Source: Dendrophyllia cribrosa (lineage: Eukaryota; Cnidaria; Anthozoa; Scleractinia; Dendrophylliidae). From it: a stretch of DNA of 64,000 nt. Shown here piece by piece: positions 57,001 through 64,000 of this stretch. Within the stretch, counting starts at the first letter, position 1; each line of letters opens with the position of its first letter. A program made the translations under genes and the position numbers. The stretch lies in contig JAJLRJ010000013.1 in assembly GCA_024195265.1 (NCBI GenBank), positions 11,394,832 to 11,458,831 on the forward strand, read 5' to 3'. Under the pieces are notes generated by a model that saw nothing but the letters and a program-made list of their open reading frames with translations, made no database searches and was not told the origin of the DNA.

Positions 57001-60000
57001 TTCCATTTCCAGGGTGAATACCTCCAGACGTTTGTCCGAGCGAACTGATCATTCTCCAAGAAGAACAAGCCTTCGAGAAGAAATTCTCACATCCCATGAA
57101 AGCAAGATTTTTACTCCGACAGAAATCGTTGAAACAGTAAGAGAATACAAGGAAAGTAAACCTTCAGCAATGAGCGAGCTCAGAAAAAAAATCGAGCAGC
57201 TCAAAAGCAAGGTTGACGCACTTGATGACTCCAGATCTCGCGGCAGGTTGGAGAGATATGTCGATGAACACTCTGAAAAGAAGCCTGATGTGGAGGTTAA
57301 GGATCCAGTTCACATTCCTAGGTACCAACCTACTGCTCGTGTGCCAGAGAGAGGCTCTATGGCTGATGTTGAAGAACCACATGTGAGTAGAGAGGTAAGT
57401 GCAATAAGTACATACCAAACCAGTGGATAGCATATAATTTTCGCGCGCTCTGATTGGCTACTTAAACTCGGGAGATTATTTTGCTATTCGGCTTCAGGCC
57501 TTGTTCTGGATTTCTCCATTTATCCGAAATAAAGTAACTACACGTATTTTTGGCTAGTTATCAACTGGTAAATAATTGTTAACTGTCATCACCATATCGT
57601 CATTAGAACTTACCAGGATCCTAACGTGTTTTAAGCATCATAACTATTTGTAGAACATTTATGATTTCTCAAATGTTTTCGAACGAGTAATGTAAGAGAA
57701 GTATTTCCCCAACAATTTTCGGTGTGCGCCCGGTCCTTTTAGCTCCAAATGGATAGTAAGGCATCATGCAATAGGCAATTTTAAATGTTTAACGATATAT
57801 AACATATTCCATCAATATTATAATGCATGACTCATCCTCTTGCAGTAACCTCCTGTTTTGATCATATCGAATATCCGACACTTGGTCTTAAGAGCAGAAG
57901 AATCTGTACTTTTTTGTATTAATATAGGAATGAATCACTAAGCAACCAACCCAAAGGATATTCGGTGTTTTACCTAATTTTCATACAGTTTCAGCTGTCC
58001 CACGCACTCAATTCATAAAATTAAATTCAATGCTTCTTCCTTAGAACACTGATCATACATTGGAAAACATCAGCCGACAAATCAGCAGGCAGACGAGCAT
58101 AGCGAGCACCTACCGCCGGATGAGTAGCATCCGTGAAGATGATTTATCGACCGCACGCTCCACGGCAACCGACGAAAGACCAGAGGAAGTCGTTCCAAAG
58201 GTTGATAGCAAATCTGAAGAAAAGCCTGCAGTAATGATACAACGACGTGACGCAGAGACGATGACGGCTCCTGAAATTCAAGAGGAAGTTGGAACAGATA
58301 GGATTCAACGGCTGGATTCCACCATTACAGAGTTCGTTGAGGAACCTGACCAGATTGATGAATTAAGAGGTGTTCCCATTGATCACAGAGGATCTTTACC
58401 GCGAATTCAAGAGGTAAAAGGCCATTTTGAAAACTTTTGTTCCGGTGACTATTCCAACATTGTGCGTAACATTTCCGCTTTTCACTGAATTACGCCACGT
58501 GTCTACCACTGGGAATTGTTGCATGGCAACTAAATAAGGCGATTTTCGTATGACCATGAAACGATTATGCGCGAACACAACTAAAACAGCAAACGAACTG
58601 GACGCAAGCAATTTGATCGGTTTAGCGGACGAGGGCAAACGCGCAAAACAAACGAATGGCAAGCTAAAACGTAGCTATTCTCTTTAACGTCACTCGCTTT
58701 TCAGCTTTCTTTCAGGTCAATCAAACAAGCCGCCTTCCATGTTAGGGACACTTTAAGCGGCAAAACGATCCTGACAGACGAACCGGCCAAATTGCAAAAA
58801 CTCAGGGAAATCGTTTTTCAAACGAAGGTTACTCTAGTGGTAGTGTGCATCGTGGTGTATCGTGTATTAAATACTAAGCGATCCAGGTCAGGCACGATCA
58901 TCAATTCCGTGTTGCTGAATTTTCTATTGGGACATTGTTTTGAAAATTGGCCTGCTCCCATTGTTTGAAATCTCTTTTGAAAAAATAATGACATGAGAAA
59001 TTCCCTTTGCATCTATTTAACCAGTTCACAAAAAAAAAAAAAAAATTGAGAGATATTGCATTGATGTTTCTTTATAAACATGTGTGTGGATTCTTTAACC
59101 ATCCGACGCCAAACAATCAATCATTGTTGGTTGTTAATATGTGGTTGTGTCCACCTTTTCAGCATGTAGATCTTTACTTATATCCGTTAAAACTACGTCG
59201 CGGCCTCTCGTAAGCAATCGTTCAAAGGGATAATTATATTCTAATAAGCTAAACAGAAGCAGTCGTTTGACCATAAGGTGCAGCATTGCAAGGATGGAAA
59301 AGGATTACAGTTCATCATATTGGATTTCGTGACAGGCAGTCAAGAAATCAAATTAATTGCCATTCTTGTGGAAGTTTGAATCTTTTAGCCTTTATTTCGT
59401 TTCTTTGGTGAACATTTCTTCGCTTTTATCACCTTCGGCAATCTTACCCTCCTATTTCAAGATAGTAAATCAACCTAAGGCAAGCTCTTGGCCATAATCA
59501 TGAAAACACGATGTATCAGCTTGAACATTGGTCCCTCTAAACTCTTAAAACTCTTAACTTGTTTAGGTCGTGGATACAGGTGATATGACAGATAGTGGAA
59601 TGACCATAATCCAGATAGATTCTCAACAGCAACCCTCGTCTCCAAAGAAGGACAAACAAAGATGGTGGAATGCCTTCACCGCCGAGGACGTCGACCAGTT
59701 GCTGGAACTTGGGAGCTGGAGACAATGGAATGGATACACTAATGCTTACACTGCAGAAGATGTGGATAAACTGTTGCATCTGGGTCCAGTGAGAAGGCGA
59801 AGCTTTCGTCGAGGATCTTACGAGAGAAGGTGTGTATGTTGTTATCAGGTATTAAAGGCTTAACACAATCAAAAGTTCCCGCTTAACGTCGCTTGATTTC
59901 TAGTGGGAGTGGCTGGGTAAGAACAGTCCACATTTGGATGTAAGTTGTTGCATTTGGAGTGAAAAGGAATTCTCATTTTATTCGCCACTCAACACGATCC

Positions 60001-63000
60001 ACGAACAAGGATAACACCTGAAGTGTGTCCCTCTTCTCTCGTTAAACACACAGGTCCTTCAGACGAAACTCTCGGCGCGCTAAGGATGATGTTGTGGATG
60101 TACATGTGAGAGTTAGAGGTAGACCGGAAAAACGTAGTCGCCCCCAATGCATCATTGCACAAGCTGCACCAGAAGAGAAGGCTATTGTGTTACGAGATGC
60201 CAAAGAGAATGCGGATCCATATATTAGAAAGATAAAGGTTGATGACGTCTATGGAGCGGATGCTGTTAGGGTCGAGAATGGCGTGGTGAAAATCAAAGTT
60301 GGAGATTTAACTACCAGGGGAAGGTGAGTGTATTTATATTTACCCGATCGTGTTTTAATCATGCAGGTATCAGAAGGAAGCAAAATGACCCAACAGAACT
60401 TGAGATAAGTTGGGGAGATATTTGTTTCATGATACAATATAGAAAATGAATAAATACATCTACATCTGTTTGAACGCGCCCGGATGCTTTTGACTAACTT
60501 CTGTCAGTCTTTCCGCTTATCCATGGCATTAGGGAGATCGCATCTGGTCATTCCAGTGTCGGTCTCCAACTGGTCAATATACGTTCTTGCCGGTCGCCAC
60601 GTTGATCTTAAATAAATAAATTAAGTAATTAAGTAATCAATTAATAGGTAAATAAATAGGATAAATAAATAAATACATAGGAATTTCAGTGGAATCCATG
60701 AAGTAGCTCTCACTTCCACTGTTTCCGGATCAAATTGGAATTTGGAAATGTTGGTTTTTGTCGAGGGACGAAAACCGGAGTACCAAGAGAAAAACCTCTC
60801 GGAGCAAGGACGAGAACGAACAACAAACTCAACCCACGTCGCTTTCGGGAATCAAACCCAGGTCACATTGGTGAGAGGTGTGTGCTGTCGCCACTATCGA
60901 CCGTCCCATCCCAGCCCAGCCCAAAACTACACCGCCACAGCTGTTTTCGTGTAGCTCCTTTATGTTTAGTTTAATTTGGAAGTTATAAAACGTTGGTTTA
61001 AATTGTGGATGGAGGAAAACCGTACAACCAGGAGTGAATATTTCGAGTGAATCACAAGCCAATGCTATCAATCCACATAGGAGGCGGATTTCGGAATTCG
61101 AACACGAGATGGTTCTTTGTTCACGAGTGTTTGCACTTACCTTCACCAGTGCGTGCGTTGTTTGTTTATATCATAATCTCTCGATAAAACGCCGGGTGGA
61201 CAAGAACGAGTTTTAAAAGAGCACCTCCGGCGTTTTTATATTCAAGTTTTTATCCGCGTTTATTTGAGATCCGACATAAATTATATTGGATTCCGGTATT
61301 CCGTAACCGATTGTTACTATGCAATATGAAATATTGAAATATTATCATGAAATGTTGTAACGCCTCCAGCGTTTAATTGTTTCCTTTTATAGTTTTGTGG
61401 CAATTGTAATAGACATTATTATTTTTTATCTCCTTAGGAAAGCGTGGGCTAGAATTCTGCAACAGAAAGACCGCATTGTCGAGGTAACTTTGCTTTCGCC
61501 TTATTTTGACTCTTATAAAATTATATTGGCATTTCATTCAAAGTATGTTATACTAGCAGAAGACTAACAGTTACTATTATAGCAAAAAGCAAAGTGTTTT
61601 AATATTTTTATCAGATGGCCTTTGAATTGATCCATTAAAGGAGCTACGGCATGGGCATTTTGACGTTTTTTGGTCAGAACTTTCCCGTGTTAAAACTAAG
61701 TACCTTTGTCATACACGGAGTGCTTTTGCATTACTTAAAGAAACATATCGAATGAATTGTCGAGTTTTGACGAGTTTTCCAAGTTACAAGGTAAATAAAA
61801 AATTGGCCCAATTTTTCAAGTGCCTTATCCATTTCCCTCGGGTCATCTTAAGCCCAAGACACTTATATTTACTTTCAGCACTCTAGTAGAATAATTATGT
61901 TTGGATTTCCACTGCCAAAAAAAAAAAATCTTTTGGGGGTTTTAAAGTATCACTAAAGATGATGGCATAGCCTCTTAGAGTGTGACTATTCTAAAATGAA
62001 AGCAATCGGGAAGCACTGTTTGATTTGAACACTTATAAGTAGAGCGTCTTTGCTGCATAATAAATATTTACACGATGCGTTTTAGTCGGACGGCAGTGTA
62101 ACCATCCCAATCAGCCGTGACGATTACGAAGATGGCGTCTACTACACAAACTACTATGAAGAACAGGACCAAGATGGCGCCGCACGAATACCAATCAGAT
62201 TCAAGATACAAGAAGACAACAGGCTCAAAACAAAGAAGTTCCGCGTTAGTAGAGAGATCAAGAGACATGGTAGTGTGAGGCGGAGGCGCAGAGCCGCTGG
62301 TAGCAGAGCTTACATCGCGGGTGCTCGATATTACCATGGCAACCTGCTCATGTCTGCTGATGGGTATGGCTCTCGAGCTAGACAAGAGCGCACAGTTTGG
62401 AGAACTCGAAGAGACAATTCAAAGGTAAATTTGGTTGTTATTTATAGTAAAATATTAAATGTATATGCGATACCATACCCCTTATAACTCATCAAAGGTA
62501 TGAGAATGGACATCAGTACGGGAAATAGAAATGCATCAGCTGCCAGTACGTTTAACAATAACACAAACTGTTTGGAAGACAAGAAGGTCGTATGCTCGGA
62601 ACAAAAGCATAGACGGCAGGATGTAGTCAACTTGCTCCCAATGGTGTATACAATCGATTATTTTTCTAGGACTTCCGCTTATGTTTGTGATGCTTTGTCC
62701 TCACTGTAAACCGTGCGAATACAAACAGGGAAACAGCGTTCACCATGTTAGCCTGTGAACAGGCCCCTTTTTGGGGTATTGGGATAAAAGCGCGCGCTTG
62801 GTTCACCCCGCTCGCCGATTTCTTTTAACCTAATAACTCCAAAAGTAGCCTGTTTACAGGCTAACAATATGGTAGATGCTTTTTCCCTGTATTTGCATTA
62901 GCACGGTTGACAGAGAGCTGGACAAAACATCACAAACCTGTTCATAGGCTACCACCATATTACACTTTCATAAGCTACTGTGCCTGCAAATGATACCCTT

Positions 63001-63767
63001 TTCTATTCGCATGTGTGAATATTCTTGTTATACTTATTTTTTCTCATGTTCTTTAAGGTTGCTGGAAACGAAATTGTGCTAAGACGCAATCAACCTTACA
63101 CTGTCCCAATGCACACTATCCAGAAAATCCACGAGGGCCACAGAACCACAAGGCAGGCTACTTCGTATAGAGACGAAGGAGGAAAAATGGTCATTACGGT
63201 ACAGGCCGTCCCAGCTCAACCACCGAGATTTAATTTGCACCATGTTGGACAAAACATGTCCCAAACGTCCGGAAGGGTAACGTCTGGTTCCTATTACGAC
63301 AATTCCAACGGTCAACAACGTGTCTCTAGCGCTTCACGAAACTACCTTGTAACCTCGGGTTCCGGAGGAGGAAGTGCTTCCCAAGGATACACAACGCATT
63401 CTATTTCAGGTCGCCGAGGTACTTCATATATCGTCACTGATCCTTCCGATTCATACCGTCGCAGGTCTTCCGGATTCAATGGCGTTACACGCGTGCACAT
63501 TTCAAATGAAATCTCCAGCACTCCTACAATTGTTCCTTATGAAGACGATTTTCAGTCTGGCGGCAGACCAGGAAAAAACAGCGACTCATTTATAGTGGAT
63601 CCTTCAAGTTTTCACGATGCACGTGGCTCGAGAGTGACCGTTTCAGACGCGCGAGTGAACGCCCGGACAGCTTATGGCGAGCAGTTTAATCTGAAGGATT
63701 ATGGGGACATTTCCAAGGTACAGTGCGTTAATGGAGCGTACAAGGACAGCAGGGTCATAAATGACAG
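54035..63767 (+). CDS. Large Ser/Arg/Asp-rich protein, seven exons, 3' end beyond the window
   Basis: Exons are 54035-57394, 58045-58413, 59567-59829, 60054-60323, 61438-61483, 62086-62424 and 63058-63767. All phases agree and each acceptor has a pyrimidine tract, giving 1,785 codons so far; the last exon ends at a GTGAGT donor. Exon 1 is highly charged and probably disordered. Short coiled-coil repeats (HVKLREDIARLKAEAK near 480, IQDKLKEDIAKLKTE near 518, IHDKLKEDIAKLKAQ near 566, LRKKIEQLKSKVDALDD near 1046) and a Pro/Arg hexapeptide array (SRPTEA-type, residues about 830-870) are visible. Exon 3 contains TAEDVDQLLELG and TAEDVDKLLHLG, an internal duplication. Exons 4-7 are mixed, with basic clusters (VRRRRRAAG). 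No signal peptide or membrane segment is seen. I do not recognise the family. The start is the first ATG of the long frame; upstream exons are possible. Confidence 0.85.
57395..58044. other. Intron 1 of the large gene
   Basis: Contains GCGCGCTCTGATTGGCTA near 57442-57460, a motif also found at 39904 and 48238. Nothing else is recognised. Confidence 0.4.
58414..59566. other. Intron 2 of the large gene
   Basis: Holds a run of about 17 A at 59030-59045. No other element or gene is recognised. Confidence 0.4.
60610..60685. repeat. AT-rich microsatellite (AAATA-type)
   Basis: Units of TAAATAAATAAG type run in the intron between exons 4 and 5 of the large gene, close to the 3' end of the SINE at 60738-60960. 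Confidence 0.7.
60738..60960 (-). repeat. tRNA-derived SINE
   Basis: On the minus strand the order is a tRNA-like head with B box (CTGGGTTTGATTCCCG, complement of 60847-60862), then GTGGGTTGAGTTTGTTG, then CCGAGAGGTTTTTCTC and GGTACTCCGGTTTTCG. This head-body order is that of a very common SINE of cnidarian and other invertebrate genomes. The A box region is degenerate. Confidence 0.75.
61484..62085. other. Intron 5 of the large gene
   Basis: AT-rich, with a 10-base A run at 61918-61928. No repeat family or gene recognised. Confidence 0.4.
62726..62892. mobile_element. Hairpin MITE in intron 6 of the large gene
   Basis: ACAGGGAAACAGCGTTCACC and the near-complement ending CCCTGT bound a stem that includes GTTAGCCTGTGAACAGGC and its partner GCCTGTTTACAGGCTAAC. 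A GCGCGCGCTTGGTT motif lies in the loop. Confidence 0.7.
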
Positions 63768-63835
63768 GTGAGTAGAGGAGTAAAAGTTGTAGGTATGGAA
63801 TGTAGGTAATGGATATTGACATCGTGGAAATAGTA

Positions 63836-64000
63836 ATTGCGATGGTTGTGGTGGTGGTAGTAATGGTGGTGACATGATGGTGATGGTGATGGCGATGTTA
63901 CTGGTGATGTTGATGGTGATGGTGATGACGTTTATGATGACGGTGGCGGTGGTGATGTTGATGTTGATGGTGATGTTGATGGTGATGTTGATATTGATGT
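63836..64000 (+). repeat. (GGTGAT/GTTGAT)n microsatellite
   Basis: GATGGTGATGTT-type trinucleotide-based repeat begins about 70 bases after the donor of exon 7 and continues to the window edge. Confidence 0.9.

Overview
The window looks like nuclear DNA of an anthozoan cnidarian, most likely a stony coral. The sequence is AT-rich, genes are split by introns with ordinary GT/AG junctions, and the mobile-element families (BEL/Pao, PIF/Harbinger, Crypton, tRNA-derived SINEs, many short fold-back elements) and gene types (KCTD-like BTB plus TLDc) are those common in corals and anemones. The taxon is an inference from content; no marker gene is present.

Layout. 1-8.4 kb: intergenic, with a decayed BEL/Pao integrase fragment (2.5-3.4 kb) and a 3.35-kb long-inverted-repeat element (4.7-8.0 kb). 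8.4-39.6 kb: one host gene on the + strand, three exons encoding a 344-residue BTB(T1)-TLDc protein. Its first intron is 26.1 kb and is almost entirely nested transposons: a mirrored pair of Harbinger-type elements (10.1-12.6 kb), a long-TIR element (12.65-17.4 kb) that itself carries at least two further insertions, and a 15.7-kb transposon (17.6-33.3 kb). Its second intron (4.1 kb) holds SINEs and small hairpin elements. 39.6-54 kb: no host gene that I can support; a two-exon Crypton-type tyrosine recombinase on the - strand (45.5-47.4 kb), several small DNA elements and a local tandem duplication. 54-64 kb: seven consecutive, phase-compatible exons of a large, charged, Ser/Arg-rich protein that runs off the right edge.

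The most notable object is the 15.7-kb transposon. It has 1.33-1.37-kb inverted arms with arrays of about 20-bp repeats, a 6-bp target duplication (AAAAAC on both sides), and two convergent multi-exon genes: a retroviral-type DDE integrase with a helix-turn-helix region (+ strand), and a HECT-type E3 ubiquitin ligase with its catalytic cysteine (- strand). Both genes read inward from the arms, and each arm carries an inward-facing splice donor, so the arms may supply a shared promoter and leader exon. I know the two protein types separately as repeated cnidarian and fish predictions; I do not know of a description of this combination as one transposon.
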